From contig JAIOSU010000274.1 in NCBI GenBank assembly GCA_021107455.1, positions 1-43,655 on the forward strand: 43,655 nt of DNA. The letters run 5' to 3'. The notes under the pieces were generated by a model. The model had not been told where the DNA came from. It saw only the letters and a program-made list of their open reading frames with translations, and searched no databases. Origin of the DNA: Clostridiales bacterium. GTDB taxonomy: Bacteria > Bacillota > Clostridia > Peptostreptococcales > Acidaminobacteraceae. Below are positions 25,630-35,213 of this stretch, piece after piece (position 1 is the first letter of the stretch; every line of letters starts with the position of its first letter). The translations under genes were made by a program, and so were the position numbers.

Positions 25630-26245
25630 TTTCCTTTTCCTCCTTGAATTTGACAACAATATCCTTGATGTCTGCATTCACACGGCATTTTTCAGCAGTT
25701 ATGATAGCTTGTAAGACATCAGTCGAGTGTTCAACTGTGTCATTGACAATGAAATAATCGTAATTTTTGATCTGTTCAATTTCCTGATAGGCACTGGACA
25801 TTCTTTTTTCCAGTGACTCAGGAGTTTCAGAACCTCTACCGACTATTCGATTCTTTAAAGTTTCCATCGATGGTGGTAATACAAACACAAAAATACCTTC
25901 TGGATACTTTTGTTTGACTTGAAGTGCACCTTGAATATCGATTTCAAGCAGAACATTTTCTCCATTGGTGATTTTTTCGATTACAAAATCTTTTGGCGTT
26001 CCGTAATAATTGTCATATACTTCAGCATATTCCAGAAAGCCTCCATTTTCAATCATGGATTCAAACATTTGCTTTGTGATGAAATGATAGCTTTTACCAT
26101 CCACTTCTGCATTTCTTGGTGCACGCGTCGTTGCAGAAACAGATACGACTATACTATCATCTCTTTGGATCAGTTCTTTACATATAGTACCTTTTCCAGC
26201 ACCTGAGGGTCCTGAGACAATAATTAGCAATCCTTTGTGATTCAT
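25622..26245 (-). CDS. gmk: Guanylate kinase
   Basis: Guanylate kinase phosphorylates GMP to GDP for nucleotide synthesis and (p)ppGpp turnover. The P-loop SGPSGAGKGT lies near residues 11-20 and the GMP-binding segment with SVSATTRAPRNAEVDGKSYHF follows; ENVLLEIDIQGALQVK is the NMP-site block. Two adjacent ATGs at 26245 and 26248 both fit; the former has better spacing from AAGGGAG and gives 207 residues. The stop of yicC lies 11 bases upstream, leaving no room for remA, which separates these genes in Bacillus. Confidence 0.96.
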   Translation of the reverse strand: MNHKGLLIIVSGPSGAGKGTICKELIQRDDSIVVSVSATTRAPRNAEVDGKSYHFITKQMFESMIENGGFLEYAEVYDNYYGTPKDFVIEKITNGENVLLEIDIQGALQVKQKYPEGIFVFVLPPSMETLKNRIVGRGSETPESLEKRMSSAYQEIEQIKNYDYFIVNDTVEHSTDVLQAIITAEKCRVNADIKDIVVKFKEEKENA

Positions 26246-26255
26246 CATGACTCCC

Positions 26256-27140
26256 TTACTCGATGTTTTGAATTTGTTCCCGGATTTGCTCAATTTCACT
26301 TTTGAGTTCAATAACTCTGTTTGAAATATCGAAATCAGGTGATTTGGATCCGACTGTATTGATTTCCCTGTTCAATTCCTGAATTAAAAAATCGAGTTTT
26401 CGACCCATGGGATCTGCAGAATTTAGAATTCCCTCAATTTGATCCAAATGGGAATAGATTCTGACTATTTCTTCATTGATATTGGTCTTGTCCGCATAAA
26501 TGGCGATTTCGTTAGCAATTCTCGCCTCATCTATTTCAGCGTTCATGTCTTTCAAAAGATCAAGAATACGATCCTTGATCTTATTCTTGTAATTTTCTAC
26601 AATCGTCGGAGTAAATGCTTCAATCTCCTTGAGGACAGTTCTGATGTTTTCAACCTTTGAAAAGATATCATTTTTGAGTTGTAAGCCCTCGACTGCTCTC
26701 ATGGCTGTGATACGCTCAAGAGCGATATCCATTGCAGGTTCGAGAACACCCCAGAACTCATTTTCGTCCCTTTCCTGATATGAAACGTCAATACCGTCCT
26801 GAAGACGGGACAGCATACTTAAACTGATCGTTTCAGAAAGTCCATATCTGTTTTGAATGGCTTTATATACCTCTACATATTTGTCCAAAATCTCAAAATT
26901 GGCTTTGACTTCATAATTGTCATATGCTTTTTCTTCCAAATTGATATAGACATCTATTCTACCACGTGACAATTTGCTTTTGACCTTGTTTTTGATCCGA
27001 TCTTCAAACACATTGAGTTTTTTAGGCATTTTAACAGTAATATCGCAATATCTGTTGTTGACAGATTTTAGTTCAACTGTAACATCAAACACATCCGTGC
27101 TGTGTTCTCCACGGCCAAAGCCAGTCATGCTGTATATCAT
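26256..27140 (-). CDS. yicC: YicC family endoribonuclease
   Basis: YicC proteins (YloC in Bacillus) are reported endoribonucleases that affect small RNA and mRNA turnover. The 294-residue protein begins MIYSMTGFGRGE, the family signature; the middle is a long helical region; the C-terminus with EINTVGSKSPDFDISNRVIELKSE... is the conserved DUF1732 end, containing the NTVGSKS block. The ATG at 27140 is preferred behind GGAGG; the longer frame starts upstream of that site. First gene of the eight-gene operon ending at yugP. Confidence 0.93.
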   Translation of the reverse strand: MIYSMTGFGRGEHSTDVFDVTVELKSVNNRYCDITVKMPKKLNVFEDRIKNKVKSKLSRGRIDVYINLEEKAYDNYEVKANFEILDKYVEVYKAIQNRYGLSETISLSMLSRLQDGIDVSYQERDENEFWGVLEPAMDIALERITAMRAVEGLQLKNDIFSKVENIRTVLKEIEAFTPTIVENYKNKIKDRILDLLKDMNAEIDEARIANEIAIYADKTNINEEIVRIYSHLDQIEGILNSADPMGRKLDFLIQELNREINTVGSKSPDFDISNRVIELKSEIEQIREQIQNIE

Positions 27141-27169
27141 TCGTACCTCCACGTTCATAACATCATTAA

Positions 27170-27199
27170 ATTATAACATACACTCCTCCAAATATACAA
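27170..27199 (-). promoter_or_regulatory. Sigma-A promoter for the yicC operon
   Basis: On the minus strand a perfect TATAAT (27170-27175) with TTGTAT (27194-27199) 18 bases upstream. The -35 box is poor, but position is right for the operon head. Confidence 0.5.
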
Positions 27200-27231
27200 C
27201 CCACTTTGCCTTGTTAATCCGTGTCTAAATC

Positions 27232-27260
27232 TTTAAATTCCGCCATATTAGTGGTATACT
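27232..27260 (+). promoter_or_regulatory. Possible promoter for rqcH
   Basis: TTTAAA (27232-27237), a 17-base spacer and TATACT (27255-27260). A second TATAAT at 27279-27284 lacks a good -35 and lies very close to the ribosome binding site. Confidence 0.4.
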
Positions 27261-27299
27261 TGTAAATTATGACCATAATATAATTTAAGGGAGGCACCC

Positions 27300-29048
27300 A
27301 TGTCATTTGACGGACTGCTGATGCACCAACTCATCAATGAACTTGAAACAAAATTGGTGGGTGGCCGCATCGATAAAATACATCAACCTGAAAAGGATGA
27401 ACTCACCATACAAGTCAGAAATCAGAGTACCCACTATAATTTATTCGTATCAGTTGACGCCTCTATTCCTTATTTCACATTGACTTCACAGAAAAAGGAA
27501 AACCCAAGTACACCACCGATGTTTTGCATGCTCATGAGAAAACATCTGGTTGGAGGTAAAATATTAAGTATCAAACAACATGCTTTTGAGCGTGTGCTGA
27601 TCATAGAAATCGAATCCAGAAACGAACTTGGAGATTTCGAGGCCAAAAAACTCTATGTGGAAATTATGGGCAAACATTCAAACATCATCCTTACCAAATC
27701 GGATGACATCATCGTAGAGAGTATCAAACGAATCACTCCGGATATGAGTCGTGTCAGAAGCGTTTTGCCGGGGCTACAGTACGAGCTCATACCGACCACA
27801 AAGAAAATGCCGAATGAAAACTGGATGGAACAACTCAGGGAAATGAAGGAGACGACACCTCTTTATAAGGCCATATACGGGACACTTCAAGGATTCAGCC
27901 CACTCATTTCCAATTATTTGTTAAGAAAAATTGGAGCACCAAATGATTTGACTCTTGAAAATACTGACCAAGACACATTGATAAAACTGGAAAGTGCTGT
28001 TGACGCACTCTATAAACTGGTACTAGCCAGTCAATCTAATGGCTATGTGTTCGATGACAAAGACTCGCATCATCGTTACTTTTACTTTTTGGAAGATGCC
28101 TATGATGAAATGGAAAACACCAGATATGAGTTTATCAGCGAGGCAATTGATGCGTTTTATGCCAAAAGCAACAAAAGCCTGAAAATACACCAAAGAACGG
28201 TCAATCTGAAAAAAAATATATCACAGCGAATCGAGCGCTCAACAACCAAACTCGGAAAACTGGAACTGGAACTATTTAATGCGGAAAACTCGGAACATTA
28301 TAAAATATGCGGAGAGATGATTCTCGCCAATATTCATAATATGGCGAAGGGTACCAATAGCATCGACGTCATGAATTACTATTTGGATCCTCCAGAGCCC
28401 ATCACCATCGATCTGGATGTCAGGCTGGATCCTTCGCAAAATGCTCAAAAGTATTTCAAGAAATACAGCAAAGCAAAGATTGCACTTCATGAACTCAAAA
28501 TTCAAATCAGAGAAACCTTGAACGAAATTGAATATCTAGAGAATATATTGACCCACCTCAACAACAGTGAAGACAGCAAAACCATCGAGGACATTCGAGA
28601 AGAGCTTGCAGACCAGGGCATCATCAAAAATAGAAATATCGTCAAAGGCAAGAAAAACAATAAAAAACAGGATTTCAATCATTTCAAGTCTACAGGAGGC
28701 TTTGAGATTCTCGTGGGCAAGAGTAATACTCAAAACGACCAACTCACGACAAAAGTGGCATCCAACAAGGACATTTGGCTTCATACAAAAACCATTCCTG
28801 GTTCTCATGTCATTATCAGAACTGAAGGACAAGAAGTAGATGACGCAACTCTTGAGGAAGCCGCATTGATCGCCGCATATTACTCAAAAGCTCGTGAATC
28901 CAGTAACGTTCCTGTGGACTACACATTGGTCAAACACGTCACTAAACCAAGTGGAGCAAAACCAGGTATGGTAATTTATGTCCAATATAAGACTATTTTC
29001 GTCACTCCTGATTATGAAAAAGTCAAAGCTTTAACCAGAAAGGAATAA
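27300..29048 (+). CDS. rqcH: Rqc2 homologue RqcH (NFACT protein)
   Basis: RqcH binds split 50S subunits carrying stalled peptidyl-tRNA and recruits alanyl-tRNA to add C-terminal alanine tails that mark the peptide for degradation. The 582-residue protein has the NFACT-N domain (MSFDGLLMHQLINEL), two helix-hairpin-helix/coiled regions (about 230-430), and the NFACT-R domain with DIWLHTKTIPGSHVII near 495-510. The DR pair near residue 97-98, needed for tRNA selection in characterised RqcH, reads Glu97-Arg98 here. The ATG follows AAGGGAGG. Some relatives are called fibronectin-binding protein, a historical name. Confidence 0.92.
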   Translation: MSFDGLLMHQLINELETKLVGGRIDKIHQPEKDELTIQVRNQSTHYNLFVSVDASIPYFTLTSQKKENPSTPPMFCMLMRKHLVGGKILSIKQHAFERVLIIEIESRNELGDFEAKKLYVEIMGKHSNIILTKSDDIIVESIKRITPDMSRVRSVLPGLQYELIPTTKKMPNENWMEQLREMKETTPLYKAIYGTLQGFSPLISNYLLRKIGAPNDLTLENTDQDTLIKLESAVDALYKLVLASQSNGYVFDDKDSHHRYFYFLEDAYDEMENTRYEFISEAIDAFYAKSNKSLKIHQRTVNLKKNISQRIERSTTKLGKLELELFNAENSEHYKICGEMILANIHNMAKGTNSIDVMNYYLDPPEPITIDLDVRLDPSQNAQKYFKKYSKAKIALHELKIQIRETLNEIEYLENILTHLNNSEDSKTIEDIREELADQGIIKNRNIVKGKKNNKKQDFNHFKSTGGFEILVGKSNTQNDQLTTKVASNKDIWLHTKTIPGSHVIIRTEGQEVDDATLEEAALIAAYYSKARESSNVPVDYTLVKHVTKPSGAKPGMVIYVQYKTIFVTPDYEKVKALTRKE

Positions 29049-29053
29049 TTTTC

Positions 29054-29794
29054 ATGCGAAAAGGTTATGGAATTCTCATCACTATTCTTGGGGTCATTGC
29101 AATAATGCTCAACCTTTACAAACCACTACAGGAAACATCGATAATTCATATTGGAATGTTATATTCCAGTGAAATTGAAGATCCTCAAGGAATCACTTTT
29201 TACGACAATTCATCCGACTTGATCGCTTTGGCAAAAGACGGTGAGTTCGATGCCGTTTTGCTCAATGGACTGGAATATATCAAGAATTACAATCAACTTT
29301 TTGAGTACACTGCTCTTTCGGTATATCCAGAAGAATACGGCATAGTATACTTCAATGAGCCTATTGACAATGTGCCCAAAATTGCCATTACCGATCGCTT
29401 GGTTGCTGAATATTACATTGAAAAAACCAAGTGGATTACTTACGACATCATTGAATATCGCACAGAAAAAGAAGCATTTAATGCACTTAATGAAGGAATG
29501 GTTGATTATGCAGTCCTTAGAACACCTTATTTGAATCAAAGCCTCTCAAGTGGTTCAAAATTGGTGAATGTTAGTGTTGATGAGAATTTAACTGACCATC
29601 TTGTATTGATTCATAAGCGATTCAAAAGTGAAACGGATGTATGGTCACTCAGTTCATTTCAAAAAACTTTAAAAATTCAATCCCTTGACATCCCTGACGA
29701 AGATGCACTTATTGAATCCATAAGATGGTTATATTCAAAAAATTACATCGCTACAAGATACTATTATAAGGATTTGGTGGATATCCTCAACTAA
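29054..29794 (+). CDS. Membrane-anchored protein resembling a solute-binding fold, unknown function
   Basis: A 246-residue protein with an N-terminal membrane anchor or uncleaved signal (about 6-23, ILITILGVIAIMLNLY) and no lipobox cysteine. The rest resembles the two-lobed substrate-binding fold: alternating strands and helices with FDAVLLNGLEY, a lobe crossing near EYGIVYFNEP, VPKIAITDR, and GMVDYAVLRTPYLNQ. The DAVLL and DYAVLR blocks are positioned like ligand-discriminating loops of type 2 binding proteins. No permease or ATPase gene is adjacent. It begins 5 bases after rqcH behind AAAGGA, so the two are probably cotranscribed. Fold assignment is by eye and function unknown. Confidence 0.65.
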   Translation: MRKGYGILITILGVIAIMLNLYKPLQETSIIHIGMLYSSEIEDPQGITFYDNSSDLIALAKDGEFDAVLLNGLEYIKNYNQLFEYTALSVYPEEYGIVYFNEPIDNVPKIAITDRLVAEYYIEKTKWITYDIIEYRTEKEAFNALNEGMVDYAVLRTPYLNQSLSSGSKLVNVSVDENLTDHLVLIHKRFKSETDVWSLSSFQKTLKIQSLDIPDEDALIESIRWLYSKNYIATRYYYKDLVDILN

Positions 29795-29816
29795 ACAGTT
29801 CCACAAAGGTCGAACT

Positions 29817-29844
29817 TTGTTAATATTCTATTCATAATTATAGT
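29817..29844 (+). promoter_or_regulatory. Possible promoter for the DUF308-like gene
   Basis: TTGTTA (29817-29822), a 16-base spacer and TATAGT (29839-29844), followed by a roughly 50-base leader. Confidence 0.45.
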
Positions 29845-29901
29845 CTATACTCTTAGTTATAGACGCTCACATACACTTAAAATATTCAAGGTTGGTGGAA
29901 A

Positions 29902-30504
29902 ATGTCAACAGATAATAAACTCAACGCTTTTCAAATCATTGGACTGTTCATGTCAATAATTGGTTTGATTTTTATAGCATTCCCTACCATTGTCGGTGTA
30001 CTGGCAGTGAGAATTCTTACAATGATCTTCATATTGATTGGATTTTATGGACTGACTTTCGCTTTTTTCATCAAGAGCAAGTTGACTATAATCACCAGTA
30101 TTTTAACTCTATTCGTTGGTGTTTATGCTTTCATCAATCCAGACCAAGTCGTGTTCATGATAGGTGTCGCATGCGTATTGAGCGCACTTAATGGCATCAT
30201 TCTTTATTTGAAAGGACAGAAAAAACAAGATGAAAAAGCAATTATCTCCTCTGTTGTGCTTTTGCTTTTAGGTGTATTTTCCATCCTGAATTCAAAAGCG
30301 GCACTCGCTACAGTGGTTTTGATTTTAGGCATCATCATTGTCATTTTAGGAATGATTATTTTCTTTCTTGGAAAGCAACTCATATTCAGAAAAGCAAAAC
30401 ATTATCAGCATTACACATCTGATGAGGAGCATTCAGGCACTAAGGTGATCGTGAACATCGATTCGGACGACGTCGAGGAAATCGAATACAAAGACGTGAA
30501 TTGA
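29902..30504 (+). CDS. DUF308/HdeD-like integral membrane protein
   Basis: A 200-residue protein with about six hydrophobic segments (roughly 11-30, 33-54, 57-73, 79-98, 111-126 and 131-152) arranged as pairs of short helices with FINPDQ and ILNSKAA turns, the pattern of DUF308/HdeD-type proteins. The C-terminal 45 residues are soluble and strongly acidic, ending in NIDSDDVEEIEYKDVN, which is unusual for an HdeD core and would face the cytoplasm. HdeD has been linked to acid resistance in E. coli, but nothing here supports that role in this organism. Likely a single-gene transcript with a terminator after it. Confidence 0.75.
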   Translation: MSTDNKLNAFQIIGLFMSIIGLIFIAFPTIVGVLAVRILTMIFILIGFYGLTFAFFIKSKLTIITSILTLFVGVYAFINPDQVVFMIGVACVLSALNGIILYLKGQKKQDEKAIISSVVLLLLGVFSILNSKAALATVVLILGIIIVILGMIIFFLGKQLIFRKAKHYQHYTSDEEHSGTKVIVNIDSDDVEEIEYKDVN

Positions 30505-30520
30505 ATATTGAATTTGGACC

Positions 30521-30557
30521 AAAGGCATCGATCAATTTGATTGGTGCCTTATTTTTT
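30521..30557 (+). terminator. Terminator of the DUF308-like gene
   Basis: AAGGCATCGATCA pairs with TGATTGGTGCCTT (one mismatch, GU pairs) and is followed by ATTTTTTA. Confidence 0.8.
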
Positions 30558-30667
30558 ATCATAGGTAAAATTATTCGTGTCAAACTCTACTTAAAGTGTT
30601 AAAATAATAAATATAGTTATAAGAATATTCTGTTATTAATACTAGAGATATGTGAGGAGAATCATCT

Positions 30668-32275
30668 ATGAATAAACTTTCGTTATCCTTGAGGACATTT
30701 GCTCTTACATTTTTTTTGACCGCTATCATCATAGCATTGATATTGACGGACCAATCCTCTATGGTTGTTATTGCCGGGCTGATTATCGCTCTTATTATCG
30801 AAAGCCTGTATTTGCATACGTTCTTAAAAAAGCAGATCAGACATGTGGATCAATACTTTGGCGCACTTGGCTCTGGAGATGTGACAGCCAAACTGAACCA
30901 AAGAGTTTGCAGTGATTTTCATAGACTCGCTGAAACGGTTCAAAGCAATAATAAAAACACTAAATTGATTGTAGGAAAAATGCTTTCCACATCTGAAAAA
31001 TTACTCAATCTTATTGAGATTCTCAAAAAATCAGGTGATGAAATGGCCTCCTCTTTCGTGCAAGTCTCCCATAATATCAATGAAATAACAGAAGCTCTGG
31101 ACAACATGGCAAAAGACACACTGGACATGCAAAACGACGCATATCAAATGATGGACGACATGAATGCGGTTACCGACAATGCCACTAAAACAGAATCTTT
31201 GTCCTCAGTAATGAAAAACAATCTCGACACAACCAATTCAAATACGGTTGAATTGATTCAAAGAATGAAAAAAAGCTCAAACCAAAACAGTCTGATCTCA
31301 GATGATATCAAATCGCTTTCTGATGATATGACGAGCATCATGGATATCGTCAAAATCATCAGTGACATATCTGAGAAAACAAATTTGCTTGCACTTAACG
31401 CTTCCATCGAAGCGGCCAGAGCCGGCGATGCAGGTCGTGGATTTGCGGTAGTAGCAGAAGAAGTTCGTAAATTGGCCGAACAATCAAATGATTCTTCAGA
31501 AAAAATCAGTCAAATCATTCATTCTGTTGTCACAAAAACAGAAAGCATAGCTGAGAAAATGTTCAAGGAAGTGAAACAATCCGATGACAATGTAGGTTAT
31601 GCCGACCAATCCAACCATTTTCTCAAGGAAAGTTTCAATTCAGTCAATGCCACACTTGAGATGGTCAGGGAAATCCTTAAACGTGCCAACAAGCAAAAAG
31701 TAACAACCGAAGCGGTGTATGAGCTGATTAAGAATATTTCCAACGAGAGTCAGGAAGTCACTGCAAATATTGAGGAGACCTCTTCACTTACAGAAGTTCA
31801 GCTCAACAGTTTAAATGACATCACTGCATCCATACACCACCTGCACAGTATTTCAAGCCAATTGGCTGACAATGCAGAACAGTATAAAAAGGGTTTGACT
31901 GTAGGCAAAGAAATCTCCGAAAAAGTGGATAAATCACTCATTTATCTAAAGCAAAATGTCAGTCAGATCTCAGATACACCAATTGAGCGTATCAGCCAAA
32001 GTGTCCTGAAGAAAATCAAAGATGGTTCTCCTGATTACGAACTCGTCGCTCTTATGAACAACAAAGGAGTTGCCATAGAATTTTCTCAAGATGTCGGAAG
32101 CAAAAACATTGATGTTTCTCACAGACCGTTCTATAAGCAAACGATAGTCGGCTCAGATTATAAATCCGAACCATACATCTCCTCCATAACCAATGAATAT
32201 TGTATCACCGTATCTACTCCTGTTAGATCCAACAATAAAATTATCGGAGTGATTTCTCTGGATATCACTCTATAA
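30668..32275 (+). CDS. Methyl-accepting chemotaxis-type transducer with C-terminal Cache-like module
   Basis: A 535-residue signal transducer. Two membrane helices (about 8-27 and 32-51) are joined by only a few residues, so there is no external sensor domain. A HAMP-like segment (about 50-100) leads into the helical signalling domain, whose tip [37 protein letters not shown] (given here as positions 236-271) is the highly conserved CheA/CheW-contact region. After the helical bundle, residues 455-535 form a compact alpha/beta module with HRPFYKQ, PYISSI and GVISLDI, which resembles the distal part of a Cache (PDC) sensor and would be cytoplasmic. AGGAG precedes the ATG. No chemotaxis or flagellar gene is nearby, and no convincing promoter was found in the 163 bases upstream. 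Confidence 0.88.
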   Translation: MNKLSLSLRTFALTFFLTAIIIALILTDQSSMVVIAGLIIALIIESLYLHTFLKKQIRHVDQYFGALGSGDVTAKLNQRVCSDFHRLAETVQSNNKNTKLIVGKMLSTSEKLLNLIEILKKSGDEMASSFVQVSHNINEITEALDNMAKDTLDMQNDAYQMMDDMNAVTDNATKTESLSSVMKNNLDTTNSNTVELIQRMKKSSNQNSLISDDIKSLSDDMTSIMDIVKIISDISEKTNLLALNASIEAARAGDAGRGFAVVAEEVRKLAEQSNDSSEKISQIIHSVVTKTESIAEKMFKEVKQSDDNVGYADQSNHFLKESFNSVNATLEMVREILKRANKQKVTTEAVYELIKNISNESQEVTANIEETSSLTEVQLNSLNDITASIHHLHSISSQLADNAEQYKKGLTVGKEISEKVDKSLIYLKQNVSQISDTPIERISQSVLKKIKDGSPDYELVALMNNKGVAIEFSQDVGSKNIDVSHRPFYKQTIVGSDYKSEPYISSITNEYCITVSTPVRSNNKIIGVISLDITL

Positions 32276-32290
32276 CTCAAAATCTACAGA

Positions 32291-32334
32291 AAATCCCCGA
32301 TAAGCATTCAATTTTATGCTTAACGGGGATTTTA
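32291..32334. terminator. Bidirectional terminator between the transducer gene and pyrR
   Basis: AAATCCCCG-TAAGCAT pairs with ATGCTTA-CGGGGATTT around a short AT loop, with A/T tracts on both sides. It separates the converging genes. Confidence 0.9.
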
Positions 32335-32348
32335 ATTTATATAAGTCT

Positions 32349-32894
<546 letters not shown>

Positions 32895-32906
32895 CTATAA
32901 TGCATA

Positions 32907-33818
32907 TTATAATGATCTACATTTTTTGATTAAAACTTCAAAGTATTCAGGCAAGTCGGAATCAAACACCATCATCTCATTGGTTCTCGGATGAATGAAT
33001 CCAATCTTCTTGGCATGTAGTGCTTGTCCAACATGTTTGACACGTTCGCTTTTCACTCCGTATACCGGGTCGCCAAGGATTGGATGTCCTATAGATGCCA
33101 TATGGACACGGATTTGATGCGTTCTTCCCGTTTCAAGTACCAATTTGACAAGAGTATGATATTTATATCTTTCCAAAACCTCATAATGAGTTACTGCATT
33201 TCTACCACCAAATTGAATGGCCATTTTTTTTCTATCCACACTGTGCCTGGCGAGCGGCGCATCTATCTTACCTGCATCGTTACCCACTCTTCCATTGACT
33301 ATCGCAACATATTCTCTGACAGTTGTTTTTTCTTTGAGTTGTCTAGCAAGGGATTCATGTGCCACATCGTTCTTGGCTATCATAAGCAGTCCCGAAGTGT
33401 CTTTATCAATACGGTGGACTATTCCAGGTCTGATCACTCCATTGATACTTGAAAGTCGATCCGAGACATTCATGAGTGCATTGACAAGTGTACCCGTGTA
33501 ATTCCCTGGTGCAGGATGAACCACCATGCCTTGCGGTTTGTTGACTATAAGGAGATCTTCGTCTTCATAGACAATATCCAGTGGAATATCTTCTGCAATG
33601 ATGTCCGGCATCTCTGGCTCAGGTACTGCAACCTCCAGAATATCTCCGATGCTGAGCAACATTTTTTTGGAACTGATCACTATTCCATTGACCTTCACTT
33701 TTTCTTCACCGATTAGTTTTTGTATATAGCTTCTGGAAAGGCCATCAAGTGCACTTCCAAGATATGAATCTATGCGCACACCGTCACTGTCACAGTGTAT
33801 TACTAAAAGTTCTGACAT
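32907..33818 (-). CDS. rluD: 23S rRNA pseudouridine synthase, RluD family
   Basis: RluA/RluD-family enzymes convert specific uridines of 23S rRNA to pseudouridine. The 303-residue protein has an N-terminal S4 RNA-binding domain (about 12-75, with RSYIQKLIGEEKVKVNG) and the catalytic domain with HRIDKDTSGLLMIAKN, containing the essential Asp, plus ETGRTHQIRVHMASIGHPI. The site specificity cannot be decided from sequence alone: the position between lspA and pyrR in other Firmicutes suggests the YlyB/RluD type. It probably heads the rluD-pyrR transcript. Confidence 0.9.
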   Translation of the reverse strand: MSELLVIHCDSDGVRIDSYLGSALDGLSRSYIQKLIGEEKVKVNGIVISSKKMLLSIGDILEVAVPEPEMPDIIAEDIPLDIVYEDEDLLIVNKPQGMVVHPAPGNYTGTLVNALMNVSDRLSSINGVIRPGIVHRIDKDTSGLLMIAKNDVAHESLARQLKEKTTVREYVAIVNGRVGNDAGKIDAPLARHSVDRKKMAIQFGGRNAVTHYEVLERYKYHTLVKLVLETGRTHQIRVHMASIGHPILGDPVYGVKSERVKHVGQALHAKKIGFIHPRTNEMMVFDSDLPEYFEVLIKKCRSL

Positions 33819-33907
33819 CAGTTCTCCTATCTATATTTGTATTAGTTGAGTCATATCGATTTTATCAAATAATTAACAATAAAAAAAGAGTATTTAAAAG
33901 TTATTTT

Positions 33908-33916
33908 TGGTATAAT
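33908..33916 (+). promoter_or_regulatory. Extended -10 promoter for the ThrE-type gene pair
   Basis: TGG directly followed by TATAAT, an extended -10 element, about 40 bases before the start codon. No good -35 box is seen. Confidence 0.5.
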
Positions 33917-33955
33917 TATGGATAGCTTTGAAATAAGGGGTCAGGTAACTATATT

Positions 33956-34732
33956 ATGAATGATATCGAACTAAAAAGAATAATTAATATCGCTGTTGAG
34001 GCTGGCAAAATCATGCTAACCAACGGCGCTGAAACTTATAGAGTTGAAGAAACCGTCAAACGTATGGCGGAATCCAGACTTAATACGGATGTAAATGTTT
34101 TTGTGATCCCAACAGGGATGATTTTCAGTGCCGAACCGGATGGCGTACTCGTCACCAAGCTGTACAGAGTCAATCCGAGTGGAATTGACCTGGAAAGTAT
34201 AGATCGGGCAAACGAATTTGCAAGAAATTTCAGTTCAACAGACATGTCACTTGATGATGCGGAAGCAATACTGTCTGAGCTTGCATCTCCACCTAATTTT
34301 TCAAGATTGACACGCTTTTTCTTCAGTGGCATGGCAGGAGGATTTTTCGTACTGCTTTTCGGTGGAACTCTGACTGAATTTATCCTTTCATATATCGCTT
34401 CTTCATTGACGATATTAATATGGGATAATCTGACCAGCGTGAACATGAACTTTTTTATTAAAAATATTATCGGCGGATTCCTTGCATCGCTGATTTGCTT
34501 CTTGGGCATATCCATCGGAAAAATTGTAGGCATTGAAGCTTCTTTCAATATGGTGATTATTGGTCCTCTTATGACCTTGGTACCAGGCGTCTCTCTTACA
34601 AATGGCATTCGAGATTTGATTTCAGGAGAATTGTTGGCTGGAAGTGCGAAAATCATGGAAGCACTTTTCATCGCAATTGCACTGGCATTTGGAGTTGGTA
34701 TGGTATTACAGTTTGTTTTAGCATGGATTTAG
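33956..34732 (+). CDS. ThrE/YjjP-type threonine/serine exporter, large subunit
   Basis: The 258-residue protein matches the DUF1212/ThrE family (YjjP). The N-terminal soluble part has the conserved block AGKIMLTNGAETYRVEETV (about 16-34) and FVIPTGMIFS, followed by about five membrane helices from residue 118, with the conserved GPLMTLVPGVSLTNGIRDLI motif at about 202-221. Characterised relatives export threonine, serine or, in E. coli YjjPB, succinate, so the substrate is uncertain. The partner subunit follows 10 bases later. Confidence 0.85.
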   Translation: MNDIELKRIINIAVEAGKIMLTNGAETYRVEETVKRMAESRLNTDVNVFVIPTGMIFSAEPDGVLVTKLYRVNPSGIDLESIDRANEFARNFSSTDMSLDDAEAILSELASPPNFSRLTRFFFSGMAGGFFVLLFGGTLTEFILSYIASSLTILIWDNLTSVNMNFFIKNIIGGFLASLICFLGISIGKIVGIEASFNMVIIGPLMTLVPGVSLTNGIRDLISGELLAGSAKIMEALFIAIALAFGVGMVLQFVLAWI

Positions 34733-34742
34733 GAGGTCTTCT

Positions 34743-35213
34743 GTGAATATTTTTCTTCAAGGTTTTTATTCATTCTTTTGTGTGGTTGGGTTTTCAATCA
34801 TCTTCAACCTTCCAAGAAAACTGATATTGATAGCAAGCATCAATGGCATGTTTGGTTGGTTACTATACGCCTATTTGCAAAGCAGCGGCACAAGTTTCAT
34901 TGTTCCTGCCTTTATCGGTTCTATCTTCGTAGGTCTCGTAGGTGAATTCCTTGCTTCGGTTCAAAAGCATCCGGCAACATTGTTTATCATCCCGGGCATC
35001 ATTCCCTTTGTACCTGGCTATGGTATTTATTATACCATGTATCATATAGTTTCACAGGATTTTGAAACAGCCATGACTACCGGAGCGGAATCTCTATTCA
35101 TTGCTATTTCTATCGCATGTGGTATAGTACTCGCCACGTCGCTATTTAGAATCATCAGGCCATATTTTGATAAATTTTATGAATTTATTATACAAAAAAA
35201 CAACACCATATAA
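34743..35213 (+). CDS. ThrE/YjjB-type exporter, small subunit
   Basis: A 156-residue membrane protein with about five helices, matching the YjjB/ThrE_2 (DUF3815) half of the exporter. The conserved motif PATLFIIPGIIPFVPGYGIY (about 77-96) parallels the GPLMTLVPGVSL loop of the large subunit, suggesting pseudo-symmetry between the two. It starts at GTG (34743) nine bases or so after AGGAGG, and is cotranscribed with the gene before it. The end of the gene overlaps the fabG terminator on the opposite strand. Confidence 0.84.
   Translation: MNIFLQGFYSFFCVVGFSIIFNLPRKLILIASINGMFGWLLYAYLQSSGTSFIVPAFIGSIFVGLVGEFLASVQKHPATLFIIPGIIPFVPGYGIYYTMYHIVSQDFETAMTTGAESLFIAISIACGIVLATSLFRIIRPYFDKFYEFIIQKNNTI

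Noticed and set aside
26246-26256. A possible hidden remA gene between yicC and gmk
   Set aside because: Only 11 bases or fewer separate the two genes, so remA cannot be there.
30558-30667. A sigma-D (motility) promoter before the transducer gene
   Set aside because: TAAA-like and TATAGT-like words occur, but no pair with the spacing and GCCGATAA-like -10 expected for sigma-D was found.
34036-34671. A 211-codon minus-strand open frame over the ThrE-type gene
   Set aside because: Antisense shadow; the plus-strand protein has the conserved ThrE motifs and membrane helices.
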